In this document: positions 24,545 through 37,700 of the stretch, one piece after another | Numbering within the stretch: position 1 is the first letter of the stretch | Layout: every line of letters begins with the position of its first letter | Assembly: GCA_903813345.2 (NCBI GenBank) | Contig: CAIIXF020000012.1 | Span: 8,760,432-8,824,431, forward strand | From: Owenia fusiformis | Lineage: Eukaryota > Annelida > Polychaeta > Sabellida > Oweniidae | DNA: 64,000 nucleotides | Direction: 5' to 3' | Position numbers and translations under genes: made by a program | The notes under the pieces: generated by a model | The model's input: the letters and a program-made list of their open reading frames with translations, nothing else | What the model was told of the DNA's origin: nothing | Database searches by the model: none

Positions 24545-25380
24545 AATGACTGAAAATTGTCATCATGCAGATCTACCTTAAAAGTTATCAGTATGTACAG
24601 AGATAAGGTTAGCCTAGTACAGGACTGGCTGCAAGGTTGCTATTATCAAGGATTGGATTAAAAATGACAGAAAATTATAATCATGCAGATCTACTTTAAA
24701 AGTTATCAGTATGTACAGAGAAAAGATTAGTTTAGTACAAGATTGGCTACAAGGTTGCTATTATCAAGGATTGGGTTAAAAATGACAGAAAATTATTATC
24801 ATGCAGATCTACCTTAAAAGTTATCAGTATGTACAGAGATAAGATTAGCCTGGTACATAATTGGCTGCAAAGTTGCTATTATATGGGATTGTATTAAAAA
24901 TGACAGAAAATTATCATCATGCAGATCTACCTTAGAAGGCTTCAGTATTTTCAGAGATAAAGTTAGCCTAGTACAGGACTGGCTGCAGTTGCTATTATAT
25001 GGGATTGGATTAAAAATGACAGAAAATTATAATCATGCAGATCTACCTTAAAAGTTATCAGTATGTACAGAGATAAGGTTAGCTTAGTACAGGACTGGCT
25101 AAAAGGTTGCTATTATCAAGGATTGGATTAAAAATGACAGAAAATTATCATCATGCAGATCTACCTTAAAAGTTATCAGTATGTACAGAGATAAGGTTAG
25201 CTTAGTACAGGACTGGCTGCAAGGTTGCTATTATATGGGATTTGATTAAAAATAACAGAAAATTATCATCGTGCAGATCTACTTTAAAAGTTATCAGTAT
25301 GTACAGAGATAAGGTTAGCCTAGTACAGGACTGGCTACAAGGTTGCTATTATATGGGATTGGGTTATGGTTATGTGAGTA
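24545..25380. repeat. 118-bp tandem repeat, 7 copies
   Basis: The marker 'catgcagatctac' recurs at 24564, 24682, 24800, 24918, 25034, 25152 and 25270 (steps of 118, one of 116). Units read 'aaatgacagaaaattatcat ... agataaggttagcctagtac...' and are about 90-95% alike by eye. There is no coding signal, and no relation to the neighbouring VNTR family is evident. Confidence 0.92.
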
Positions 25381-26071
25381 TCTGGGGCATGTGGTTGCAA
25401 AACTTTTTATATTTAATCAAAAAGTTGATAAAAGGTGGCAGTGATGGTTACATATAAGATTAAATAAAGATGGCATATATGAATGTAACGTTCCATGTTA
25501 TATAATAGGGAGTTTGCAATGGTTTTCACAACCTAAACATGAACGATGCATTTGTATGGGCGATCAGTCATACGTATAGGTTGTTGTTTCGATTTTATAT
25601 GCATGCTTAAACTCCCCAATAGCAAATGCAAGAACTGGGATGTAACTATTCAGTAATGGAGGTGACAATCAACACATGAGTAAACTAATGGGATACAAAT
25701 TGATCTCCTATTTGGTGAAAATGGTAAAAACGAAACATCCAAAAAGATTCCCTCAAGGATGTTAATCCCCGTAGGCTTGAAAAGGCTTGACTTGAAAGGC
25801 CATGAGGTGACCATCCTGTAGTCCACGTTTCATCCATTTTGTCCCTAAGATATATACAATGGAAATAATAGTCGATCTACAGATGTAGTAGAAAGGGCAA
25901 AATGGCATTTAGGCAGGCAACTGACATTAACAAAATTAAGGGTCAAATCCCCAAGTGTCCTTCATCGAATGTATTCTAAAGAGCTCCCAGGGAGCAGCAG
26001 CTTAAGTAAGTAGTTCAATCACACATAGCTCGTTCATAGAAGAGATTGACACATCACTTGTACATGTATGA
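25381..26071. other. Noncoding spacer 3' of the lectin gene
   Basis: No gene or repeat recognised. It lies just downstream of the stop codon of the minus-strand lectin gene and may include its 3' UTR and poly(A) site. Confidence 0.4.
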
Positions 26072-28751
26072 TTACTCGTGACTAGCAGGGCCAGCTAAAA
26101 GTTCAATCTCACATATCTGGTACACAGATGAGGTTGATATCAAGATCATTGCAGCATAAAGAGAACATTCTTCTTCATCTATCGCACATGTACAAGACCA
26201 AACAAACTCTCCAGTGCCCGGAAACTCCGGTCCGGTACAGCGCTGCATTCTTGCACTTGTTATTTCGGCAGTTGTGTTAACATTCCCCGTACTATACACA
26301 TCAAAATCACCCGCAGCTCCACCATTTGTAGTGATCACTAACTGGAACTGAAGCACCCCGACGGCATTAGCGTGAAACAGTAATTTCTTCCCAGAAATAT
26401 CCTGGACTTCGAAAGAGCAGACAGTTCTGTCCATATCTGTCAGTGTACGGAGCAGTGGTCTCTTTTCATTCGGAAATATGTCATCAACTGTTGGAGCAGA
26501 TGAGCTTACAAGGTTTCGTCCTGCAACATGAAGAAATAACTTTGACAATATACTTGAAGAAAGGGATTTTCCAGAGCATGGTTTGTCTCTGGAATATTGA
26601 CAAGAGCAAATTGTTGGCAATTATGGGAACTAGACGCAACTAGTGTGGTTAGATGCCAAAACATGATACAAAAAAATTCTAAATTATTAAAGTACTGCTA
26701 AACAATATTGTAAAGTATAATATGTAGATGTCACTAATATCAAATGTTTTCCATGCATGAAATATCAATAAAAATTATAATTATGGTAATCAGTATGCCA
26801 TTCACAAAATATATTGTATATTTCACCGAATATTAACCATCATTTGCTTTGGAAAATAAGATGCTTGTTATTTTGCATACTGCTTTCTCATTGGCTAGAA
26901 TGTCATTAATTATGCCTATCTATATGTGCGAATTATAGATAATCTATGTTTGGATATAAATAATAGATTAGAATCACAAATTAATAGCCTAGCAACAACA
27001 CAAGTCTATACTAGGATGGATGAGTTTTAACAATATTCCCCAATGTAGTCTTTATGGAATTTTTTAAACGTTTGATTGTTATAGCCTATATCCCATCAAA
27101 AATTTAAAGATTTCTAAACCTTTCACATTTACAAGAAGGGATTACAATACTCAATCGATATGATATCAGTATTTTGCACCATAGCATTCCTCAGTTGTGA
27201 AATTAAGTAGTGGTCTTTTTTAACTCGCAGCACATAAAATGATAAAGATATGATTACCTATTTTATCATACAGAAAATGCTTGATATCTCAGTTATTTGG
27301 AAAAGCATTGCCTCTTGGCATTGCTAATAAATTTTTGATTTATTTTACCAGTGAAAATTTGTATCTCGGCCATCCCTGTTGCTACTGAAGACCCCTCGAC
27401 ACTCCACATTGCCTTGATAGTAAATTTTACAGAATTCACTAGTCTTGTTTGTCGTAAAGGAATCGTTGTCCATCGGAAACTTTTACATTCGTTTGCATCA
27501 TTGAACGCAAGAACTTGAGATGAGACCTGTAAATAACATAACCAATTCAGGCCTGTTCGTTCGAATCATTATCATGGTTATCCAACATGTACATGTACGC
27601 TCGCTCGAAAATTCTGATTTTATTCTTATTATGATACTTTGGATTTCAACTATGGGATAAAATAAGTTATTCACCAATTGGATTTTATATGGGGAATATC
27701 ACAAGAATGATATGGTGAATAACGATCTTTTACCATAAGAAATCTTAAGAAAAACATAATCATCCCTCTAATTCTGATATTATCCCTGGCCCAAATATCT
27801 GATTTATCACTTGCTACTGTATTATATACCTGATATTGCTACCATGGTATAAAATATCTTATTAATATTTTCAAATGTGTGAAATGCACAAGAGCACACC
27901 TAACCATCGACAACGTACAGTGACAAAATATAACGTCGTACGTGTACGGTGTCACTATTAAGTGATTTTTGCTTCATATCAATTAATAGAGACACCGTAC
28001 ATCTAAAGTGTACGACGGCGTGTTTTGTCGTTGTACGTTGTCGATGGTTAGGCGTGAAGAGACGAAAAAAATGACGAGAGACGAAATGATTTTCAAAAAT
28101 GACTTTCAAGCTCATAACTTTGATGTTCCCAAAACTATCTAAAAACTCAGCATGCAAACAGTCAAGCAATTTTCAATTTTGAATCAGTTTTTGATGAATC
28201 TTTTACTGAATGGACACCGTTTTCTAATTTGCCGTGAACTGACTATTTCACATTGATATACATGATGACCACGATTTTCAAAGTTTCATCGAATTTTCAA
28301 TCCATTTCCAACCTACTGTAATTGAAAAAATTATTGATCAGCAATTGGCAAAATTTGATGGTATAGCAAAAATATAGTCAATGTATATCTCCACCTATTT
28401 CCAATCTTTTTGAGGAAATTGTACAAAATACAAAATAAATACTCAGTCTGATAACCAATTTTCTTACCGAGACCTCCCATAATAAGCTTGGCGTCGAATC
28501 GTACATCTGGATAAGCACGCTCCGGTGCTGGCTGTTCATCTCGCATCGATTTGCATATTTCAATACATGCACCCAATACTCCGAATCTAACGTTATCAAA
28601 ACCCATTGATCAACCGAAGTGTCAGCGAGAAAGGACAGGTTGTTAGTAAGGGTCCCATCAATTGCATATTGCGCTCCATGATTTGAGTCACTTTCCGAGG
28701 ACGACGTTGCAGTTCCGGTTAACGCAGCCTGATTGGCCAAAGAGCCAAAAT
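26072..28751 (-). CDS. Exons 16-18: C-terminal lectin-like modules
   Basis: 28751-28468 (LANQAALTGTATSSSESDSN, YAIDGTLTNNLSF, WVLITLDSEYWVHVLKY) and 27526-27349 (FNDANECKSFRW, ATGMAEIQIFT) form a complete galactose-binding domain. The last exon, 26520-26072, adds about 150 residues (RTVCSFEVQDISGKKLLFH, WSCTCAIDEEECSLYAAMI, VYQICEIELLAG). The closing QICEIELL resembles the end of an F5/8C/FTP domain, so it is probably a diverged third module. It ends with TAA at 26074-26072. Confidence 0.82.
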
Positions 28752-31700
28752 CTACAAATCAATACTTTGAAGCTGTAGTGTATGTTCTGGGTTCAAGCGC
28801 TCTTTGATAGGCAAACGTAAGGGGAACAAAACTGAATAGGTTTATTGTTGGCATTGTTCCATTACAAATTACATAATGCTATGCAACAATACTTTTTGCC
28901 GATGATAGGGCGAACAGCTGCAAATAGCTGACTACGATAGGTAACCCAAGTTAAACAAATTAAATTTGAGAGGACATTATATGTTACAGGTTTGTGTGGA
29001 TGTAGTTAAGTTGATGTTAATTTCATCGACCAAAATGTTACACGTTCGTACGTTTGATGATAGTTGCACGGCACCTTGTTGAAGCATTTTCACTGTCCTC
29101 AGGACTAAATTTATTAGTTCAAGTCCCTTTATGTGTTCTTTTCTATTGTTGTTATATCACCATGTCGATTCAAGTAATAAACATGATATCAAAATAAGGT
29201 ATTAACATGCAAAATGTAACCAATTGCCATTTGCTACAGACGCCCACCACTGAACAACAACCGCGCAAGGCCGAACACCGTGCACAAACATATCGGAGAC
29301 TATAACAATATGTCACCACGATCACTTCTTGTGTGGTGACAGAACAATTACTGTAAGTATAATCTATAAATCCAACTTAGTCATATATAATTCGAACAAA
29401 TAGACACTAGATGGTTTTCTCAATTTGATGCCCTTTGAAAACCGATATTCACCTGCAATAATATCAAGTTCCACGATTCCAAATGATTCCAGCGTTTTCA
29501 CATACGCTTTAGTGAAAGTGATCTTAACCCAGTTGGCAAGAACAGGTGGGTCAAACCTCACGGCCTCCCAACTATGTTGATCATTGGGCTTAAGGTCATA
29601 CATATCCATCTGAAATGTATAAGATGCTACAACACAGTATACAGTGTACATGTATGTAGAGTTTAGAATAGCTTAAAGGAATATTCCTTGCCAAACCATC
29701 TCTCTCCTCATATGGTAGCTATAACCATATATATGCTTGCCATGTTTAGCAAAACACGCAAAAATGTTTTGAATTGGTCAAATTTGATCACTTAGAAATG
29801 TGATGCTCAATTCCAGTAAGCTGCCAACTTTTAAAATCTCACACAGGAAGTGATGTCATCGACTCTCAACCTTGCATATAGCAATTGGTGAGGAGCTATT
29901 AAGAATTACAAACCCAGCTAAATATTCTTCTTCAACTTTGTATCTTATTTAATCCTTCTGAAAATCTCTTCTTTTATTCTAAGTTGACAAGCCCTGAAAA
30001 TATTTTTGCACAGAAAGTAATGATCACTTGTCTAGAAGTGATTTTGTGCTACTTTCCTATACTGCTATGGGCAAGGTTATAGAAGTTGAGAGTTGATGAC
30101 ATCACTTCCTGCAAGAAATCTTAAAAGATGGCAGCTCACTGGAAATAAGCACTAGATTTTTAAATGATCAATATTGACCATATTAAAACATTTTCCCATG
30201 TTTTGCTAAATATGGAAACTATATATATGATTATAGCTACCATATCAAGAGAGAAAGGGTCTGGCAAGGAATATTCCTTTAAGAAGTAGATTTTTCATTT
30301 CCAATTTCAGTTTAAAAAACAATGATTGTATTTTTGCTTTGCTGTTTCATTATACTTCTGGTGTATAAGTTGATTTGTTACAGACGCCGAACGCCAACCG
30401 CCGAACGCTGTACACCGTTTACAAAAAATTTGGAGGCCATAGCAATATGTAACTACTTTTGGAGGTGACATTAGCGGTACTCATGAACTAGTTCAGAATC
30501 CATGCTAACTAACTAAGCATCTGCAAGAGAGAAGGCATGATAACATCGAACGAATTTCCCGGAGAAACTAAAATACAATTGAATATCATTTCATATCGAT
30601 GACAATAATTCTTATGATTTCAAAATGGAAAAAAACATGTTCAAATCGTATAATAAAAAACACATGTGAGTTTTCCGATATACCGCGTGACACAATAAAC
30701 ATGACACCCACCGACACAATGTTTCATAACTATTTTGTCTTAAAAAAATTCTGACTTGTTTTTTCGCACAATAAAATTACACTCTATTTTGCAACTCCAC
30801 AGGAAGTTTCAGATGACGAGCTCACCTAGATGCACATTCATGAGCGTTACAAAATGTGTCGTCTTTTCCTTTGCTGGCACCACTGGATCTTACACAAAAA
30901 AACAACACCCGCCTTTTGTAACATAATTTTGGAAAGAAGTTATAGTGATTTTATCATTGACAACTATATTATTTTGTATTTAATTGAATGGACCTCATTT
31001 CCCTGAAAGTACAAACCAAAAAAACATTAGCATTTATAAAGATATGTTACAAAAGCTGGGCATTTTTGTGTAGAATCCATCTGCGTTTGCAAGGGAATGA
31101 ATGACATTTAGAGCAAATGTTGTAACGCTTATCAGATTTGACCCAATAGCATAGTTTCCATATAGCTTTTGAAATCTCGCTAAATCTCGTTTTTCTTGAG
31201 ATTTTAAGAGACTTGCATATTAGACCTCTAATGACTTACATTACCTTTTAAATGGCATATTTGAATTCAGTGAAATGTTTTCTCCTTTAATAGCTTTGAT
31301 TTACAAAGTTATGTACAGTACAGTATTTCGCATCATGTCTTCTTTAAATGTGCAAAATGACAAGTCTATAAGTTAATAGACAAACAAGTTATGCAACGTA
31401 AGGTGGGCGTTTTTTTTATGTCACCCAGTATGTCACAAGTAAAATTACCTTTGTGGTAGAGCCGTCGCTGATATCAATTCTAACCTGCCTTGCTTGCGTC
31501 AAAAGACTTTCACGATTCTGGATCATACCGATCTCTTTAATCCAATAAGGTCTCGACAAAGTAACATTGACCCAGGCGCCCACATTTCTTATATTATCTA
31601 CAACACATTGAGAAAGACACTGCATTTTCATAACGACTATGCTGTCTATCAACTTTCTATATTATAGACAGGAACTTATTAACAATTGTTCTGATGACTT

Positions 31701-34700
31701 TTCCAAGATTTTTGTTACTATCTTGGAGACAGGAAGTTCCATAGCCTTGCCAAAGTCGGCAATATCTTTTATCTATCTTGATTTTATATAGTATACTGTA
31801 TACATAGTAACAATAAAGTTCTAACTAGAAAACAGCAACTCCACGGAGTAGCAAATCCCACCGAACAAAACATACAACAAGCTGCCATATCGAAAATAAA
31901 TTTAAAAAAAAAAATATCAAATATTACATTTTAACGACAAATGGTGGTCATTTTGATAAATAGTGTACATCTTAAAAATGTCTTATTCTTATCACCCTTA
32001 TCTCTAACCATCAGCATATAAAAGTTAACAAACTCTATCGACTGTTATTTGATTTATCAAAGATAATGTTTTTTTTACAAAAAATGGCAGCCATTTTGGA
32101 GTTAAGCTTGCATCTTCAAAATTTCTTGAATTGAACCGAAACCATCCACTGGTATTTGAGTTATCAAAGATTACACATTTAACAAAAAATGGCAGCCATT
32201 TTGAAATTCAGCTGTCATCTTAAAAATTTCTTCTGAGCAGAGCTCCCTTGTCCCTAGGCATCAGTACATCACATTTGAACCGAACAAAACATACAACAAG
32301 CTGCCATCTCGAAAATAAAAATAACCAAAATTATCCACTGGTATTTGAGTTATCAAAGAAGTTTTTAACGAAAATTGGCAGCCATTTTGAAATTTAGGTG
32401 CCATCTTGTAATTTTTTTCTCTCGTTCTTTATCTCTAGCCATCAGCATATACAATTTGAGCCATATCCGTCTCCTGGTATTTGAGTTATCAAAGATTACG
32501 CTTTTTACGTTAAATGGCTGCCAGTGACCATCTTCAAAATAGCTTCTTAAGCAGAGCTCCTTTGTCCCTTGGCATCAACACATAAAATTTGAGCCAAACC
32601 TGTCAATTGGTATTTGAGTAATCAAAGATGACGCCTTTTTACGAAAAATGGCGGCCATTTTAAAATTCTGTAGCCATCTTGCAAAAGTCCTCTTGAGCAA
32701 AACCCTTTTGACCATAGGCATCAGCATATAAAATCTGAAGCGAATCCATCCACTAATATTCGAGTTATCAAAAAATTACGTTTTTTATAAAAATGGTGGC
32801 CATTTTTGTCCCTAAACATCAGCATATAAAATTTGAACCAAAACCATCAATAAGTATTTGATCAAATCAAAGATTACATTTTTTAAGAAAATCTGTGAAC
32901 CGGTTTTTGAGTTATCGCCAGGACGTACACAGACTATCGAACAAACGAACGGACGAACGGATGGACACACGGACGGTTTCTCATATCCCTCTTGAACTTC
33001 GTTCGGTTGGATAAAAATAAAAAGACACCGACTAAAAGTCCTAATTTAGTCATGAGATCCGAATTGAAATATGGAGATCAATTCCTCGGGGTCATAACTT
33101 TACATGTTTACGTTCAAATTCTAAAAAATTCGTGTGACTCAACTTCTGTATTATCAACTAAAAATGTGCCCTACCGTATGTGACCCCAATCTCATCTATG
33201 GCAATATTTCCTGTAAAATCACTTCCTCTTATACCCTCAAAGACTATCCTATATTGACCAATTGGTATGGGTACGTTAGTCTTTAACCAAGATTGACCTT
33301 GCGAACCTATCATTTAAAAAAAAGAAATGTAAAATTTTAAAGAAAGTCTACCACTTATTTTGTTACCTATGAATAATGTATATTTGATGCTTTACACATT
33401 CTAGTATGCCAGAGTCCCTCTTATCTTCCGTTTGCGGGAAGAATAAGACAAAGGGGTGCGGTTATCGCGATGTGCTTTACATGCTTTCACGTAGTACTAT
33501 AATTATATAGCTAACACTCATTTCTTTGAGATTGTCACATACTTTTAGTATGGTTGAGAGGCTTTCTTATTACTGCAAAAGTGGTAATTTTGCCTAATCA
33601 TTTAATTTTGCTTTTGCCTAACTTTTGCCATGTTCGGAAAATTAAATGTGGGAAATATAATCTTCAAAGTGATATCCAATTGGACGTTTTTTTGTCATTC
33701 GGAAAATTAAAATTAGGAAAATGATAAAATTTGAACATTCGGCAAATTAACCACTCGGATTAAATACCATGCACTTATACAGTATATCTCCACACGATGT
33801 GTGTTACCTGACTGTGTCCATATTTTGTCTAGGACACTATTTGAGTCCATTGTATACACATTTAATGTACCAATACTGTCACCATACATATTGTAATGAA
33901 ATTCAAGCTCTCTATTGCTGAATTGTACATCAAGTAGGTCGGTCATAATACGTGCACTGTCACCCTCGAATCGTGGCTTCGACGTTTCAATGAAGTACAG
34001 GTCACCTAACAATTGCAAAGATATCATAGTTACAACAGTAAGACGTTGGTATTTCATCTTAAGCGCTATTCTAACTTGGTGTAGTAACAATATAACCTAC
34101 ATTAAAGGCAGAATCGGATCTATAGGAAGTGACAAGTTTCAAGGTGCAAGAATTTCCGTCGGAACATAACGCGGGTTTTGAAGTTTTTTGTTCCTACTGG
34201 TTTTTGACCACTTTCAAGATTTTTTGCTTCGAAATTCCTATCACGGTAACGTACATTTCAATGAAGCTCTATCAAATGCTCCTCACCTTAAGCTTCTTCG
34301 TGAATAGCCAATTAAATGATTCAAGCGTATTCCATTGGTAGTACGATTATGTGAATAGCAATTCGATGTACTTGAAGACATACAGATTAGCATTGAATAT
34401 TTAAAACGTCGGACCAGAAATGTTAATTTTTGAAAGACATTTTTCGTAAAAATCATATATTTGTAGAGTTTTGAAAAACTAATAATCAATGATTCTTTGC
34501 TCCAAGTTTTCCGGAATGGCAGGCGACTTTCCTTCGCCTTTTGAAGGATAACGCGTACGGTCGCTGCTGCACACCTAAACCGACCAGCTATACTTCATCA
34601 GCATGATCAAAGGTCGTATGCTACAAGGTTACACCTAATTTCCAAAAGGTCGGTGTGACAACGATTTAATAATATACTATTTTACCTTTTTTACTCCCAT

Positions 34701-37700
34701 TTGCACGGTGAGAGGGCACTGTATTCGATGAAGAGGTACTTCCGTTTTTTCGAGTCCATTCAAACTTTCCGGGACCATTGGAAAAACTAAGAAATTTTGC
34801 TATAAAAATATATAAAGGCCAAATTTTAGTAGGTCAGGAAATATAATTACGTTGAATCTTACTTCGTCAATTCTCGTCAAAATCGCCAGTTTTGAAGAAT
34901 TTTTTCAGAGTGATAAAAAAACCTGTTGATTTACACAATTTTAATATGTGCGAAACTATTGGGGATGGAATTAGTGATTTCGTATTTCAGTTTCAATGCT
35001 ATGGATATAATATGTATCTACTTGGATAAATCCAACAAAACACAGCCCTTAATAAACGAAACACAACCCAATCAACACCACAGACCAAGAGACCAAAGTA
35101 GAATAACTCGACCAGACATAAGAAAATGAAATAACAAACAAATATAAAACGATCATGCGTCTTGAGACATTGCTAATGTTACATTATCAGTTGATATATT
35201 GTAAGTAAACTAACAAACATAACTCATATAACAATTTGTGTCCTACCTGGTTTAACTCTCATCTCATCTATGGCAATATCTCCTGTATAACCATTTCCTT
35301 TAATACCCTCAAAGACTATCCTATATTGTCCAAATGGTATAGATACTTCAGTCTTGTACCATGAATTGCCTTGTGGTCCTGTCAAAAATCAAATTGAATA
35401 CTACTAATGTTGTTACTTCTGAACAGTGTACAAAATCTTACATTTATGTAGTAGCTGTATTAACACGAGTTTCCTCGAATTTGTTTAGAAGCAATCGAAC
35501 TTTTCAGAAAGGTATTAGTTAGGCTAAAACGGAATAATTGGTTCACATGTAACCGTTGACTTCAATGTGAATTCTTTTCACTTATGTATCTCCGAAATGC
35601 CTGATGTATGATTTAGTATTAAGGCAAAATATATCCTTATTGTTAGGTGCAAAAACAGACATGAGAATATTATGTTGATTGAAAATATAGGTCTCTTGCT
35701 ACAACAACCCTCTATAACGTAAATGACATTTTTAAATGAATACTAGATAAGATTGAACATGTAACTTTTCCATGAAGGGGTATGAGATTGATGAAGATAT
35801 TTGCACTTTAGATACTTAACATATATTCAAATAAAAATACATCAACTTGAAACCATTTAAAGCTACTTTTATTTCGTCAGATTCACACCTGGAAATTGCA
35901 TTCCTATTGAGAATGGGTGATATATACGGTCGTAATAAATAATAAAAATAACAAATAATAAAATTTGAACATTCGGCAAATTATTCAATCAGATTTAATA
36001 CCATGCACTTATACAGTATATCTCCACACGATGTGTGTTACCTGACTGTGTCCATATTTTCACGAGAACACTATTAGAGTCCATTGTATAAACATTTAAT
36101 GTTCCAATACCGCTGCCATACATGTGGTAATAAAACTCTAACTTTCCACCGGATTGTAAATCAAGTAGGCCAGTCATAATACGACCAGCGTCACCCTGAA
36201 CTCCTGGACTCGCTTCAAAATAGTAGTAGTAGCCTAGCAAACAGAAAGATATCATTCATACAGCATTTTATCCTTTGACGTTCCATCATATGCTTTAACT
36301 AATGCCTTGGTCACATTTGCTCCGATTTTCAATACGGCGCCCGGCCGATTGAGTATTTTGTTCAAAATTGAATACAATATTGGACAAAACACTCAATCGG
36401 CCGGACACTGGCCGATGGATCAGGGCATATGTGATCAAGGCATTAGTATACCATTTACAGTACGTTCATTAGCCTAAGAATTAACATTTGTTGAAAATCG
36501 ATACTGCTAAAACGCTATTTACGATTTATACTTTTTTCAAATGTTTCTATTGTTCTGCCATTCAACAATCATAACGTTTATTTTTGAATCGTCAACTATC
36601 ACGGTGTTATAGCATAACGGTTACGCCACCTCTGAAAACGAGGTTGGACGGCTTCGTTCACCGATTTATCCAATAAAATGGCCGCGGTAGAAGAGAAAAC
36701 TAAGGTTGGTGCATTATTTTCTACAACTGTGTATCAATGAAAGGATGAACGATTTATTTAAGCCTCGCATTCGGTGATGCATTCAGTAATGTATCTTTTG
36801 AACGTAGTCTTTGCAAATTGGCGCCAGGGGATAAAATGAAATAAGAGAAAAACTGTCGAGTTTGAAATTCAAAACTACACAAAATTTAGTAATTTGATTA
36901 TTTTTGTTGGTCTACATTGCCTAACAACCTTGGGGTATTTAGATGTAGCCTAAATACGATCATACAAAGCCAATTGAGCATTGGAAACCACCTAATATGT
37001 TCTACTCAAGCCATAATAATGTATTTCGAATTTGCGTTAACGTAAAAAATTGATGGTTACGCGAACTTGAACAAATATGAAACCCCGACTCATTGTTATT
37101 ATGTCACCACCAAAAGTGGTGACATATTGTTATGGTCTCCGTTTTTTTGCGACGGCGGTTGGCGTCCGGCGGTTGGTGGTTGGCGTCCGGCCGTTGGCGT
37201 CTGTAACAATTTCTTACAACTTCCTATAACTTAACAAATACTGTTTAGACTGACTTCAATTTTTTTCTAAATCATCTACATGTTCTCAGAAGTTCAAATC
37301 TGACTTTAGATTTGACATTTGACCTTCAATGACCTTCTCAAGGTCAAAAAGGTCTTTTTTCAACTTGCTTCACATTGACTAAATTTTTTTTCAAAATCAT
37401 CTACATGTTCTCAGAAATTCAAATCTGACTTTAGATTTGACATTTGACCTTCAAATCTGACTTTAGATTTGACATTTGACCTTCAATGACCTTCTCAAGG
37501 TCAAAAAAGGTCAAAAAGGTCTGTTTTCAACTTGCATCAAATTGACAAATTTTTTTTTTCAAAATCATCTACGTGTTCTCAGAAATTCAAATCTGACTTA
37601 AGATTTGACATTTGACCTTCGATGACCTTCTCAAGGTCAAAAAAGGTCAAAAAGGTCTGTTTTAAACTTGCTTCAAATTGACTAAAAAATTTTTTCAAAA

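Noticed and set aside
26443-26643. 66-codon plus-strand frame
   Set aside because: Antisense to the last exon of the lectin gene.
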